Source: Streptomyces sp. CBMA156 (lineage in GTDB: Bacteria > Actinomycetota > Actinomycetes > Streptomycetales > Streptomycetaceae). Taken from it: 62,492 bases of DNA. The position numbers and the translations under genes are program-made. Positions 51,989 through 62,492 of the stretch are shown piece by piece. A model generated the notes under the pieces. The model was not told where the DNA came from. It searched no databases and worked only from the letters and a program-made list of their open reading frames with translations. The stretch covers positions 1 to 62,492 of the forward strand of contig NZ_MSJQ01000396.1 of NCBI RefSeq assembly GCF_014596515.1, read 5' to 3'. The stretch's first letter is position 1. The number at the start of each line of letters is the position of its first letter.

Positions 51989-53392
51989 TCAGCTTCCGGG
52001 GTCGGGTACGGCGGCGTAGGGGACGAAGGTGCTGGTGCGCTCGTCGACGGCCAGTGGGCGGCCGATGGCCGGGGCGGAGCGCTGTGGGCAGGTGGGGCGT
52101 TCGCAGACCTTGCAGCCGAGGCCGATCGGGGTGGCGACGGTGTCGTCGCCGAGGTCGAGGCCGGCCGAGTACACCAGCCGTCCGGCGTGGCGGATCTCGC
52201 AGCCGAGGCCGATGGCGAAGGTCTTGCCGGGGCGCCCCCAGCCGCCGGGGGAGCGGGTGACGGCGCGGGCGGTCCACAGGTAGCGGCGGCCGTCGGGCAT
52301 GGCGGCGACCTGGACGTGGACCCGGCCGGGCGAGGCGAAGGCGTCGTAGACGTTCCAGAGCGGGCAGGTGCCGCCGGTGCGGGAGAAGTGGAAAGGCGTG
52401 GCGGACTGCCGCTTGGAGACGTTGCCGGCCCGGTCGACGCGGACGAAGGAGAACGGGACGCCGCGCAGCCGTGGGCGCTGGAGGGTGCTGAGGCGATGGC
52501 AGACGGTCTCGTAGCCGACGCCGAAGTGGTCGGCGAGGTGCTCGATGTCGTAGCGGGCGGCCTCCGCCTGGGCATGGAAGGCGGTGTACGGCAGGACGAG
52601 GGCAGCGGCGAAGTAGTTGGCGAGCCCGATCCGGGTGAGGGAGAACGCGGTGGAGCCTTCCGGGCTTTCCTGGACGGTGAGTTCGGACAGCAGGGAGTCG
52701 TGTTCCAGGTAGGCGAGCTGGGTGGCCATCCGGAAGGCCTGCTGGCCGGGGCGCAGCCGATCCGACAGGTGCAGGGTCCGGGTCTGCTCGTCGTACCGGT
52801 GCAGTTGTCCGTTTCCGGTGGCGATCCGGACCCGGTGCGTGGTGGCGAGCCGTTCGGTCAGCGCCTCCCTGACCCCGCCGCGCCTCAGGTTGATGGAATC
52901 CGCCAACTCCTCTGCGGTCGTGTCGAGTTCGTGGAGGTAGTTGCGGCGGTTGTAGAAGAACTCCCGGACCTGTTCGTGCGGAGTGCGGGCGTCGGCCTCG
53001 GGGCCGCGGTCCCCGGCGAGGACGGCGAGCTGTTCGGCGGCGTCGCGGCGGCCGCGCGCGAGGTCCGCCAGCAGCCGTGCCACGGCGGGCAGTCGGGCAG
53101 CCAGCTCGTCGAGGTCGCCTGCGGTGACCCGTCCGACGGTGATCTCCTCGCCGAGCGCGTCGCGCAGTTCGGCGGTGAGCCGGGCGCTGTCGGGCGGGGC
53201 GAAGTAGCCGGCCTCGATTCCGAAGGCCTCGGTGAGCCGAAGCAGCACGGGGACGGTGAGCGGCCGGGCGTCGTGTTCCAGCTGGTTGACGTAGCTGGGC
53301 GAGAGGTCGATCAGCCTGGCGAGGGCGGCCTGGCTGAGGCCGCGTTCCTCGCGCAGGCGGCGCAGCCTGGCACCGGCGAAGGCCTTCCCCAT
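51989..53392 (-). CDS. ramB: RamB-like (short-chain fatty-acyl/acetate) transcriptional regulator
   Basis: 467 aa, ATG 53392. XRE HTH at residues 8-65 (LRRLREERGLSQAALARLID, SPSYVNQLEHDARPLT), central IrrE-like region (ATQLAYLEHDSLLSELTVQ, GLANYFAAALVLPYTAFHAQ), and the C-terminal ScfR/RamB cysteine domain (PFHFSRTGGTCPLWNVYDAF, GLGCKVCERPTCPQRS). RamB controls acetate and glyoxylate-shunt genes in Corynebacterium and Mycobacterium. The divergent aceA gene is next to it, supporting the same role. Confidence 0.88.
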   Translation of the reverse strand: MGKAFAGARLRRLREERGLSQAALARLIDLSPSYVNQLEHDARPLTVPVLLRLTEAFGIEAGYFAPPDSARLTAELRDALGEEITVGRVTAGDLDELAARLPAVARLLADLARGRRDAAEQLAVLAGDRGPEADARTPHEQVREFFYNRRNYLHELDTTAEELADSINLRRGGVREALTERLATTHRVRIATGNGQLHRYDEQTRTLHLSDRLRPGQQAFRMATQLAYLEHDSLLSELTVQESPEGSTAFSLTRIGLANYFAAALVLPYTAFHAQAEAARYDIEHLADHFGVGYETVCHRLSTLQRPRLRGVPFSFVRVDRAGNVSKRQSATPFHFSRTGGTCPLWNVYDAFASPGRVHVQVAAMPDGRRYLWTARAVTRSPGGWGRPGKTFAIGLGCEIRHAGRLVYSAGLDLGDDTVATPIGLGCKVCERPTCPQRSAPAIGRPLAVDERTSTFVPYAAVPDPGS

Positions 53393-53737
53393 GTCGCTCC
53401 CTCCACTGCGCCCGCCCTGGGCGGATGCGGTGGGGGCAGCTTAGCCGCCGGGGCGGGCGCAGGATCGTCGCAACCTTCGCAGATTTGCTGATGGTCGTTC
53501 GCGGAAGTTGGCATTGGTCCACCGGTGACGGCGGCCCGGCAAGCTGCCAGAGTCGGTGGTGCGGCCGGGAGGTGCGCAGGACAGCAGTGAAACACCAGGT
53601 CGGTCGCGGTCTGGTGGGCTGTCCGGGCATCCACGTCCCGCGGTGCACCACCGCAGCCCGGCACCGTCCGGCCGCCCACTTACCCGAGCGGTGAAGTGCC
53701 TCACACCCTTCGCAACGAGCATCCCCGGGAGCAGACC
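53393..53737. promoter_or_regulatory. Divergent ramB-aceA promoter region
   Basis: 345 bases without a gene. GCAGATTTGC at 53479-53488 is an imperfect palindrome resembling the TTTGCAAA-type RamB core, with TTCGCGGAAGTT close by (53498-53509). These may be RamB sites acting on both genes. Ribosome binding site for aceA is poor (GGGAGC, 53727-53732). Confidence 0.4.
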
Positions 53738-55030
<1,293 letters not shown>

Positions 55031-55080
55031 GCCACCCCGGCGGTCTCGTCGGGGACGAGCCGCCTTCCACCCCACCGCCC

Positions 55081-55106
55081 GGGGCCTCGTTGAGGGACGA
55101 GGCCCC
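55081..55106 (+). terminator. Hairpin between aceA and aceB
   Basis: GGGGCCTCGT, loop TGAGGG, ACGAGGCCCC: ten perfect pairs, 51 bases after the aceA stop. A weaker hairpin (GGCGG...CCGCC, 55039-55063) precedes it. It may attenuate transcription into aceB or protect the aceA mRNA 3' end. Confidence 0.6.
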
Positions 55107-55148
55107 GGGCGGCCTCCCACTCGCCTCCTTCGTCTCCTGGAGCACCGG

Positions 55149-56762
<1,614 letters not shown>

Positions 56763-56801
56763 CCCACCCCCGTCCGCATCCATCCCGAAGAGGGCAACCG
56801 C

Positions 56802-57668
56802 ATGAACGACATCCGCCGTGTGGCCGTCGTCGGCGCCGGGCAGATGGGCTCCGGCATCGCCGAGGTCTTCGCCCGCGCGGGCCTGGACACCATCGTCTGC
56901 GAGAACGGGGCGGCCGCACTGCGGGCCGCCCGCAGCCGGATCGACCGCTCCCTGCACCGCGCCGTCGACCGGGGCCGGATCAATGAGCAGCAGCGCACCG
57001 ACGCCTGGGCGCACCTGCTGTTCGCCGACGACCTGGAGGCGCTGGCCGACCGTCAGCTCGTCGTCGAGGCCGTCGTCGAGGACGAGGGAGTCAAGAGGGA
57101 GGTCCTCGGCACCCTGGACAAGGTGTTGTTCGCCGAGGACGCCGTCCTGGCCACCAACACCTCGGCCATCCCCGTCACCCGCCTGGGCATCACCACCGGC
57201 CGGGCCTCCCACGTGCTGGGCCTGCACTTCTTCAACCCGGCCCCGGTGATGCCGCTGGTCGAGCTGGTCTCCTCCCTGCACACGGCCCCGGCCGTCCTCG
57301 ACCGGGTGGAGACCTTCGCGGCCGAGGTGCTCGGCAAGCGCGTCGTCCACTCCCGGGACCGGGCCGGCTTCGTCGTCAACTCCCTGCTGGTGCCCTACCT
57401 GCTGTCCGCGATCCGGATGGCCGAGGCCGGCCACGCCACCCCGGCGGACATCGACGCCGGCATGGTCCACGGCTGCGCCCACCCCATGGGCCCGCTCCAA
57501 CTCGCCGACCTGATCGGCCTGGACACCGTCGAGGCGATCGCCCGCTCGATGTACGACGAGTACAAGGAGCCGCTGTACGCCCCGCCGCCGCTGCTCTCCC
57601 GCATGGTCGAGGCCGGTCTGCTCGGCCGCAAGAGCGGACGCGGGTTCCACTCGCACCGAGCGGTGTAG
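56802..57668 (+). CDS. 3-hydroxybutyryl-CoA dehydrogenase
   Basis: 288 aa, ATG 56802. N-terminal Rossmann motif VAVVGAGQMGSGIAEVFARA, ATNTSAIPVTRLGITTGRAS, and HVLGLHFFNPAPVMPLVELV with the catalytic His; RDRAGFVVNSLLVPYLLSAI and GCAHPMGPLQLADLIGLDTV form the helical domain. It oxidises (S)-3-hydroxyacyl-CoA in fatty-acid or hydroxybutyrate use, feeding acetyl-CoA to the shunt genes upstream. A 20-bp hairpin follows. Confidence 0.93.
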   Translation: MNDIRRVAVVGAGQMGSGIAEVFARAGLDTIVCENGAAALRAARSRIDRSLHRAVDRGRINEQQRTDAWAHLLFADDLEALADRQLVVEAVVEDEGVKREVLGTLDKVLFAEDAVLATNTSAIPVTRLGITTGRASHVLGLHFFNPAPVMPLVELVSSLHTAPAVLDRVETFAAEVLGKRVVHSRDRAGFVVNSLLVPYLLSAIRMAEAGHATPADIDAGMVHGCAHPMGPLQLADLIGLDTVEAIARSMYDEYKEPLYAPPPLLSRMVEAGLLGRKSGRGFHSHRAV

Positions 57669-57680
57669 CGAAGGGCGCGC

Positions 57681-57730
57681 GCCTCGCCGGTGCCCGGCCC
57701 CTGTCGCGGAGGGCCGGGCACCGGCGAGGC
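57681..57730 (+). terminator. Strong terminator hairpin of the glyoxylate operon
   Basis: A perfect 20-bp inverted repeat: arms 57681-57700 and 57711-57730, loop CTGTCGCGGA. It begins 12 bases after the dehydrogenase stop and also ends 10 bases before the opposing CbiZ remnant, so it can serve both strands. Confidence 0.85.
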
Positions 57731-57739
57731 CTTGTGCTG

Positions 57740-58102
57740 TCAGTCCGGCAGGACGTTCTCGCGGCAGCACTCCGGCCGTGGACCCTGGTGAGGCGCAGCA
57801 GGTCCGCGCGCCCGCCGGCCGCGATCGAGTTCCGCTCCGTCGAGGACAGCGCGGTGCACCGCCCGGGCCAGCCGGTCGCCCCAGAGCGACCGCGGGCCGC
57901 CGAACGGATCGACCTCCCCACGCGCGTCCGGTGACCGGACCGCCACGCACACCGCGTCGGACGGCGTGCCCGAACAGGCGTAGCCGGCGTCCAGGAGAGC
58001 CTGCACCTTGGCCTCGGTGGCGGTCGCCAGCAGGTTCACCAGGCCTGCATCGGACAGCGGCGCCGGAACGACCCTGCCGTGCGGCCTCCCGCCGGCCCGC
58101 AC
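57740..58102 (-). pseudogene. Adenosylcobinamide amidohydrolase (CbiZ-like) C-terminal remnant
   Basis: 120 codons. The core reads PLSDAGLVNLLATATEAKVQ, ALLDAGYACSGTPSDAVCVA and GPRSLWGDRLARAVHRAVLD, the C-terminal third of CbiZ, a cobamide-remodelling enzyme of about 230 aa. The N-terminal part (including the conserved substrate-binding residues) is absent, and the last residues are off-family. It lies next to an ECF transporter operon, so the ancestral locus may have combined uptake and remodelling of cobamides. Confidence 0.55.
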
Positions 58103-58129
58103 CGAGCGAGACGCCCGCCACGGCAGCCG

Positions 58130-58447
58130 TCAGGGCCGCTTCTCGGGATCCGGGTCGGGCGGCAAGGTCGCGCGGATGTCCGCGAGCAGGTCGGCGATCC
58201 CTCGCCCGGCGGCCAGGTGGCCACCCGCCGACCCGACGTGCTCGTCGGGCAGGTGCGCCAACACCCGTTCGGCCTCGCCCAGCAGCTCCTGACTGCGCCG
58301 TAGGCCGAGCCGCATCCTCGCGACCTGCGCCTGTGCTCCGCCCAGCTGACGGCGGGCCGACTCCAGTCCGGCGTGCTGTCCGGGGGTGAGGACGACGGCG
58401 TCGACGCCGTTCACCGTCGTCGTCCGGGGCTTCTCGCGCTTTGGCAC
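58130..58447 (-). CDS. Small hypothetical protein with helical C-terminus
   Basis: 105 aa, GTG 58447 with AAAGGT eight bases upstream. Basic start (PKREKPRTTTVNGVDAVVLT), then long amphipathic helices (GLESARRQLGGAQAQVARMR, RRSQELLGEAERVLAHLPDE) likely forming a coiled coil. No family recognised. Last gene of the leftward ECF-transporter run, 16 bases after the S-component stop, but the link may be only positional. Confidence 0.55.
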   Translation of the reverse strand: MPKREKPRTTTVNGVDAVVLTPGQHAGLESARRQLGGAQAQVARMRLGLRRSQELLGEAERVLAHLPDEHVGSAGGHLAAGRGIADLLADIRATLPPDPDPEKRP

Positions 58448-58463
58448 GTGATGACCTTTCGGT

Positions 58464-59312
58464 TCAGGTGGACGCCGTTTCGGCGGGTCGTCCGGCGGCT
58501 CCCGGGTCCGCCGGTGCTCCGGGCGCGTCCGGGGTCTCGAACCGCGCGGTCGGCTCGAAGTTGGCGCGTCTGGCGGCGCGGCGGAAGACGGTGAGCACGG
58601 CCGGGCCGACGACGAGGACGGCGGTGAAGGTGGTGACGGCGCGGCCGGTGTCCCAGCCCAGTGAGGTGGCCAGGTCGAAGAGCAGGTAGCGGTGCCACTG
58701 CTCGGTGAAGGGCAGGCCGGGCAGGTAGGCGATGGAGCTGTTCGGGTCGGTGGAGAACGGCCAGAAGGAGAGGTTGAGCAGGAAGCCGAACAGGTAGCCG
58801 GAGAAGGCCCCGTAGACGGCCAGCATCGGCACCTCCAGGCGGGGCCGGGCCTTCGGCAGCAGTCCGGCGAGCAGACCGACGAAGGCGCAGCCGAACATCT
58901 GGTAGGGCATCCAGGGGCCGACGCCGCCGGTGAGCAGAGCGGAGGCGAAGAGTGAGGTGCAGCCGAGGGTGAAGCCGAAGCCGGGGCCGAAGATCCGGCC
59001 GGCCAGGACGAGGATGAAGAAGACGGTCTCCACACCCGCGGTTCCGGCGCCGAGCGGGCGCAGGCCGGCGTTGACGGCGGAGAGGACGCCGAGCATGGCG
59101 AGGGCCTTGGCGTCGATGCCTCCGGCGGAGATCTCGGCGATGACGACGGTGAGCACCAGGACGAGCAGGGCGCCGAAGATCAGCGGTGGGGCGTAGTTGG
59201 AGCCGAACTTGCCGGGGGCGACGACGAACGGCCAGGTGAAGGCGACGAGGCCGATGAAGGCGGACAGGGCGACGACGATGCGGGCCCGGCCGGGGATCCG
59301 GACGGCGGTCAC
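58464..59312 (-). CDS. ECF transporter S component (substrate-specific membrane protein)
   Basis: 282 aa, GTG 59312 overlapping the ATPase stop by 4 nt. Six or so membrane segments: RIVVALSAFIGLVAFTWPFV, APPLIFGALLVLVLTVVIAE, LAMLGVLSAVNAGLRPLGAG, TVFFILVLAGRIFGPGFGFT, SLFASALLTGGVGPWMPYQM and GAFSGYLFGFLLNLSFWPFS. It binds the substrate in an energy-coupling factor complex; the neighbour CbiZ remnant suggests a cobamide or precursor. Soluble Ala/Pro-rich tail. Confidence 0.83.
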   Translation of the reverse strand: MTAVRIPGRARIVVALSAFIGLVAFTWPFVVAPGKFGSNYAPPLIFGALLVLVLTVVIAEISAGGIDAKALAMLGVLSAVNAGLRPLGAGTAGVETVFFILVLAGRIFGPGFGFTLGCTSLFASALLTGGVGPWMPYQMFGCAFVGLLAGLLPKARPRLEVPMLAVYGAFSGYLFGFLLNLSFWPFSTDPNSSIAYLPGLPFTEQWHRYLLFDLATSLGWDTGRAVTTFTAVLVVGPAVLTVFRRAARRANFEPTARFETPDAPGAPADPGAAGRPAETAST

Positions 59313-60952
59313 CGCGCGGCCTCGGCGGCTGCGAGGGCCTGGGCGACCTGCCGGGTGGTCAGGTAGGCCAGGGGTGCCAGGATCTTGGCGGTCTGCGGGG
59401 CGAAGGTGGGCGAGGCGACGATGACCTCGGCGGTGGAGCCGTCGGCGACGATCTCGCCCTCGGCCATCACCACGACGCGGTCGGCGGCGGAGGCGACGAA
59501 CTCGACGTCGTGGGTGGAGACCACGACGGTGCGGCCTTCGGCGGCGAGGGCGTCGACGATGCCGGTGAGCGCTTCCTTGGCCTGGTAGTCGAGCCCGCGG
59601 GTGGGCTCGTCCAACAGTACGACCCTCGGTGCGGCGGCGAGCTGGATCGCCAGGACGAGCGCCAGTTTCTGCCCTTCGGAGAGGTCCCGGGGGTGGGTGG
59701 CGTCCGGGATCCCGGGGGCGAGGCGGTCCAGGATCTCCCGTGCGGTCGGCCCGCCCGTGCGCTCGGATTCCAGGTCGCTCTGGGCGAGTTCCTGGGCGAC
59801 CGTCTCCAGGTAGAGCAGGTCGGTGGGGGTCTGCGGGACGAGCCCGACGAGCTGCCGGGCCCGGGCCGCCGGGAGGCGCTTGGGGTCCTCGGCCTTGCCT
59901 CTCCCGGTGCTGGTGACCTTCACGCTGCCGCCCTGCCGGGGCCCGGCGCCCTGCAGGGCCCACAGGAGCGAGGACTTGCCGGAGCCGTTGCGGCCCATCA
60001 GCGCGGTGACCTCGCCCGCGCGTAGCGCCAGGTCGACGTCCCGGACGGCGGCCACCGGCCCGTACCTCACGACCACGCCCCGGGCGTCCAGCACCGGTTC
60101 CCCTGCCACCGCTGCCCGGCGCGGCGGGGGAACCGGCAGATCGGTGAGCCGTTCGCGCAGTGGCGCGGCGGCTCGGCGGGCGTCCCGGACGGACAGCGGC
60201 AGTGGCTGCCACCCGGCCCGGCGGCCGAGGTCGACGACGGGCGGCGCGATCGCGGTGTCCCGGAAGACCTCCGTCGGGGGCCCGTGCACGACCGTGCCGT
60301 CGCCGGGCAGATAGGCGACCCGGTCGGCATACTGGACGACGCGTTCCAGGCGGTGTTCGGCGAGCAGGACGGTGACGCCGAGGTCGTGCACCAGCCGGGT
60401 GATCGCGGCCAGCACCTCCTCGGCGGCGGTCGGGTCGAGCGCGGAGGTCGGTTCGTCCAGGACCAGGACGCGGGGGTGGGCGGTGAGCACCGAGCCGATG
60501 GCGACGCGCTGTTGCTGCCCGCCGGAGAGTTCGTACAGGGCGCGGTGGCGCAGGTCGGCCAGGCCGAGCAGGTCGAGGGTCTCCTCGACGCGCTTGCGCA
60601 TGACCTCCGGCGGGATCGCCAACTGCTCCATGACGTAGGCCAGTTCCTCCTCCACCGTATCGGTGGTGAAGCCGGCCAGTGGGTCCTGGCCCACCACGCC
60701 GACCACGTCGGCGAGTTCACGCGGCGGGTGGTGGGCGGTGTCGCGGCCGTCCACGGTGACCCGGCCGCGCAGGGTGCCGCCGGTGAAGTGCGGCACGAGG
60801 CCGTTGACCGCGCCGAGCAGGGTGGACTTGCCGACTCCGGTGCGGCCGACCACGAGACAGAGTTCGCCCTCGGGGACGTGGAGGTCGACGTCGTGCAGGA
60901 CGGGCGTGGCCTCACCGTCGTACACCACGCCGACCCGGTCGAATCGGATCAC
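59309..60952 (-). CDS. ECF transporter ATPase with two fused ABC domains
   Basis: 547 aa, GTG 60952 overlapping the T-component stop. Domain 1: GRTGVGKSTLLGAVNGL (Walker A), YELSGGQQQRVAIGSVL (signature), VLVLDEPTSALDP (Walker B), LLAEHRLERV. Domain 2: MGRNGSGKSSLLWALQGA, DLSEGQKLALVLAIQLA and VVLLDEPTRGLDYQ, VSTHDVEFVASAADRV. The fused CbiO-like pair powers S/T complex transport. Signature of domain 2 is LSEGQ rather than LSGGQ. Confidence 0.95.
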   Translation of the reverse strand: MIRFDRVGVVYDGEATPVLHDVDLHVPEGELCLVVGRTGVGKSTLLGAVNGLVPHFTGGTLRGRVTVDGRDTAHHPPRELADVVGVVGQDPLAGFTTDTVEEELAYVMEQLAIPPEVMRKRVEETLDLLGLADLRHRALYELSGGQQQRVAIGSVLTAHPRVLVLDEPTSALDPTAAEEVLAAITRLVHDLGVTVLLAEHRLERVVQYADRVAYLPGDGTVVHGPPTEVFRDTAIAPPVVDLGRRAGWQPLPLSVRDARRAAAPLRERLTDLPVPPPRRAAVAGEPVLDARGVVVRYGPVAAVRDVDLALRAGEVTALMGRNGSGKSSLLWALQGAGPRQGGSVKVTSTGRGKAEDPKRLPAARARQLVGLVPQTPTDLLYLETVAQELAQSDLESERTGGPTAREILDRLAPGIPDATHPRDLSEGQKLALVLAIQLAAAPRVVLLDEPTRGLDYQAKEALTGIVDALAAEGRTVVVSTHDVEFVASAADRVVVMAEGEIVADGSTAEVIVASPTFAPQTAKILAPLAYLTTRQVAQALAAAEAAR

Positions 60953-62181
60953 GTGCTCACCTCGGAGGTTGTGTGGCCGGCCGTGACACCGTCGGTGCGT
61001 GCGCTCGGGCGCTGCCGTGGCACGGCGGTGGGTGCGGGCGTACGGCCGGGCGGCGGCGAGAGGACCCCGGCCGCGCCCGCCAGCAGCAGGGCCAGTACCG
61101 GGACGAGCGGCAGCGCTGGCCAACTCAGCGGGTAGAGGGACGGGTTGAGGTCGGTGGCGTCGTAGCCGACGGTGGCGAAAAGCAGCACGGCGGCGACCAC
61201 CCCGCAGCCCGCGACGCCCCACTCGGCGGCCCGCCAGCGGTCCGGGCGGTAGGTGGTGCGCCGCACCCGCCGCCCGCCGAGCAGCAGGCCCGCCACGCAG
61301 AGCATGGCCCCCGCCAGGAAGGCCGGAAGTCCGAGCGCGGCGGGGGCCGTTCCGTCCAGCAGCCCGTACACCCCGGCGCACAGGCCGCACATGCCCAGCA
61401 GCATCAGCGCGCCGGTGAGCCGGCGGGAGCGGCGCGAGGCGGTGCCGGAGCGCCCGTAGCCGCGCGAGTCCATCGCCGCGGCCAGGTGCAGCGAGCGCTC
61501 CAGGGCGTCCTCCAGGACCGGCACCACGATGCTGCGCAGGGCCCGGACGCCCTTGCGCCGCCCGGCGCGCAACCGCCTTGCCCGGGCGACGCGTTGGACG
61601 CTCTGCACGAGCTGGGGCGCGACACTGAGCGACACTGTCACGGCGACGCCCAGTTCGTACAGCGCGCCGGGAAGCACCCGCAGGGCACGCTTGGGGTTGG
61701 CCAGGGTGTTGGCCGCGCCGATGCAGCAGATCAGGCAGGCCAGCCGCAGCCCGTCGAAGGCCGCGGAGAGCGTGGCCTCCAACGAGACCGGGCCGCCGAT
61801 CCGGATCCCCGCGTACCAGTCCGGGGTGGGGATGTGCGGCAGGGAGAAGAGCAGGTGGTCGTGCGGGGTGATGCCGGTGGCGAAGACGCACCGGAAGACC
61901 ACCCGGATCGCCACCACGGTCAGGGCCACCCACAGGTAGTAGCCGAACCCGCGCGCCCACGGCGCCTCGCTGCGACGGGCGGTGACCACGTAGCCGAGCA
62001 CGGCGAGGACGAGCAGGAGCAGCAGCGGGTTGGTGGTGCGGCTGGCCGCCGTCGCCAGGGCGAGCGCCCACGTCCACCAGGCCAGCGGGTGCAGGTCGCG
62101 CGGGCTGCGCCGGGCCCCCGCGCCACGGGCGGGGGAGGAAGTGGGCGGGGACCCGGTGTCACGCTTGTCGGGCATCGTCAC
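60949..62181 (-). CDS. ECF transporter T component (CbiQ-like)
   Basis: 410 aa from GTG 62181; ATG 62175 is equally good. About seven membrane segments in total. The CbiQ coupling motifs ARARRLRAGRRKGVRALRSI and AAAMDSRGYGRSG are present, which contact the ATPases. Longer than standard T components (about 260 aa) because of an extra hydrophobic C-terminal part (ALMLLGMCGLCAGVYGLLDG, LPAFLAGAMLCVAGLLLGGR), as known for streptomycete members. Confidence 0.9.
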   Translation of the reverse strand: MTMPDKRDTGSPPTSSPARGAGARRSPRDLHPLAWWTWALALATAASRTTNPLLLLLVLAVLGYVVTARRSEAPWARGFGYYLWVALTVVAIRVVFRCVFATGITPHDHLLFSLPHIPTPDWYAGIRIGGPVSLEATLSAAFDGLRLACLICCIGAANTLANPKRALRVLPGALYELGVAVTVSLSVAPQLVQSVQRVARARRLRAGRRKGVRALRSIVVPVLEDALERSLHLAAAMDSRGYGRSGTASRRSRRLTGALMLLGMCGLCAGVYGLLDGTAPAALGLPAFLAGAMLCVAGLLLGGRRVRRTTYRPDRWRAAEWGVAGCGVVAAVLLFATVGYDATDLNPSLYPLSWPALPLVPVLALLLAGAAGVLSPPPGRTPAPTAVPRQRPSARTDGVTAGHTTSEVST

Positions 62182-62185
62182 CGGA

Positions 62186-62492
62186 TCACTCGGCCCGTCG
62201 GCGGCGCTGCCGCGCGACCAGGGTGGCCACGCCGACCACCACGACGAGGACGGTGCCGATCACCGCCGGGATCATCGACCCTGACTCGTGCGGTGCGTCG
62301 GCGGCCGGGGCCGCGTCCACCACGGTGGGACCGGCCGCGTTCGCGGGGGTCGGGTCGCCGGTGGCCGCCGGCGTCGCGGCGGCGGTGTCGGTGGCGGTCG
62401 CGGATGTTGTGTCGGTCGGTTGGGTGGGGGGCGTCTCGGCGGGGGCGGTCGGCTCGGTCGGAGTGCTCGGGTCCGCGGCGGTCGGCGCGGGT
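62186..62492 (-). CDS. Surface-anchored protein, C-terminal part (truncated by window end)
   Basis: Only the last 101 codons are in the window. A Pro/Thr/Ala-rich linker (PTEPTAPAETPPTQPTDTTS) is followed by one membrane helix (IPAVIGTVLVVVVGVATLVA) and a basic tail RQRRRRAE, the layout of a cell-surface anchor. In streptomycete ECF loci of this type the gene at this place encodes a secreted binding protein, sometimes with transcobalamin-like (DUF4430) or terpene-cyclase-like repeats; that part is outside the window. The stop lies four bases before the GTG of the T component. Confidence 0.65.
   Translation of the reverse strand, partial: PAPTAADPSTPTEPTAPAETPPTQPTDTTSATATDTAAATPAATGDPTPANAAGPTVVDAAPAADAPHESGSMIPAVIGTVLVVVVGVATLVARQRRRRAE

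Overview
This is a high-GC actinobacterial window, most likely from a Streptomycetaceae genome (Streptomyces or Kitasatospora). The reasons are a very strong G/C third-position bias, GTG starts with 4-nt ATGA/GTGA gene overlaps, many XRE regulators with DUF5753 or TPR domains, Methyltransf_19 (DUF574-type) proteins, an ECF41/SigJ-like sigma factor and RamB next to aceA/aceB. No rRNA, tRNA or CRISPR array was seen.

The left half (1 to about 33,990) looks like accessory DNA. Positions 1-11,800 hold a tightly packed rightward gene series: a helicase-like protein without recognisable catalytic motifs, a DUF5753-type regulator, a decayed copy of a similar regulator, a GH15 glycosidase, three Methyltransf_19 paralogues, a tandem Nudix-like protein, a LuxR-type regulator, two very small ORFs, a protein made of seven zinc-ribbon-like repeats, and a short P-loop protein. 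Two TPR regulators follow (12.1-14.9 kb).

Positions 15.4-30.2 kb form a 14-gene rightward cluster. It has a complete MhpD/MhpF/MhpE-type set (2-oxopent-4-enoate, 4-hydroxy-2-oxovalerate, pyruvate plus acetaldehyde, acetyl-CoA) but no ring-cleavage enzyme. It also has a CitE-like lyase, a MaoC-like protein, an Eis-like acetyltransferase, three APH-fold kinases, an Ldh2-type dehydrogenase, an SsuD-type flavin monooxygenase, a Gfo/Idh/MocA oxidoreductase, an NAGPA-type phosphodiester glycosidase and a PIG-L deacetylase. This resembles an uncharacterised biosynthetic cluster. A long, near-perfect hairpin follows it at 30,417.

Positions 30.7-34.0 kb are the edge of an integrative element: Nudix, excisionase-like protein, a frameshifted regulator with repeat-rich upstream DNA, and a tyrosine integrase. 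The integrase stop codon overlaps the first codon of a 5'-truncated saccharopine-dehydrogenase-like gene, which suggests insertion into that gene.

The right half looks like chromosomal DNA: a SigJ-like sigma factor with a divergent membrane protein, an LLM oxidoreductase, two secreted carbohydrate-active enzymes behind a LacI-type palindrome, a sulfur detoxification locus (two rhodaneses, TauE, persulfide-dioxygenase-like MBL protein) with CsoR/CstR-like operators, a TPR regulator and an S9 peptidase. Then comes a strip of broken genes (49.2-51.8 kb: IclR, kinase, Nudix, MocR, nucleotidyltransferase). The glyoxylate-shunt block ramB / aceA-aceB-hydroxyacyl-CoA dehydrogenase follows. The window ends with a CbiZ remnant and an ECF transporter operon (S, fused A-A, T, and a truncated surface protein), plausibly for a cobamide or related vitamin.
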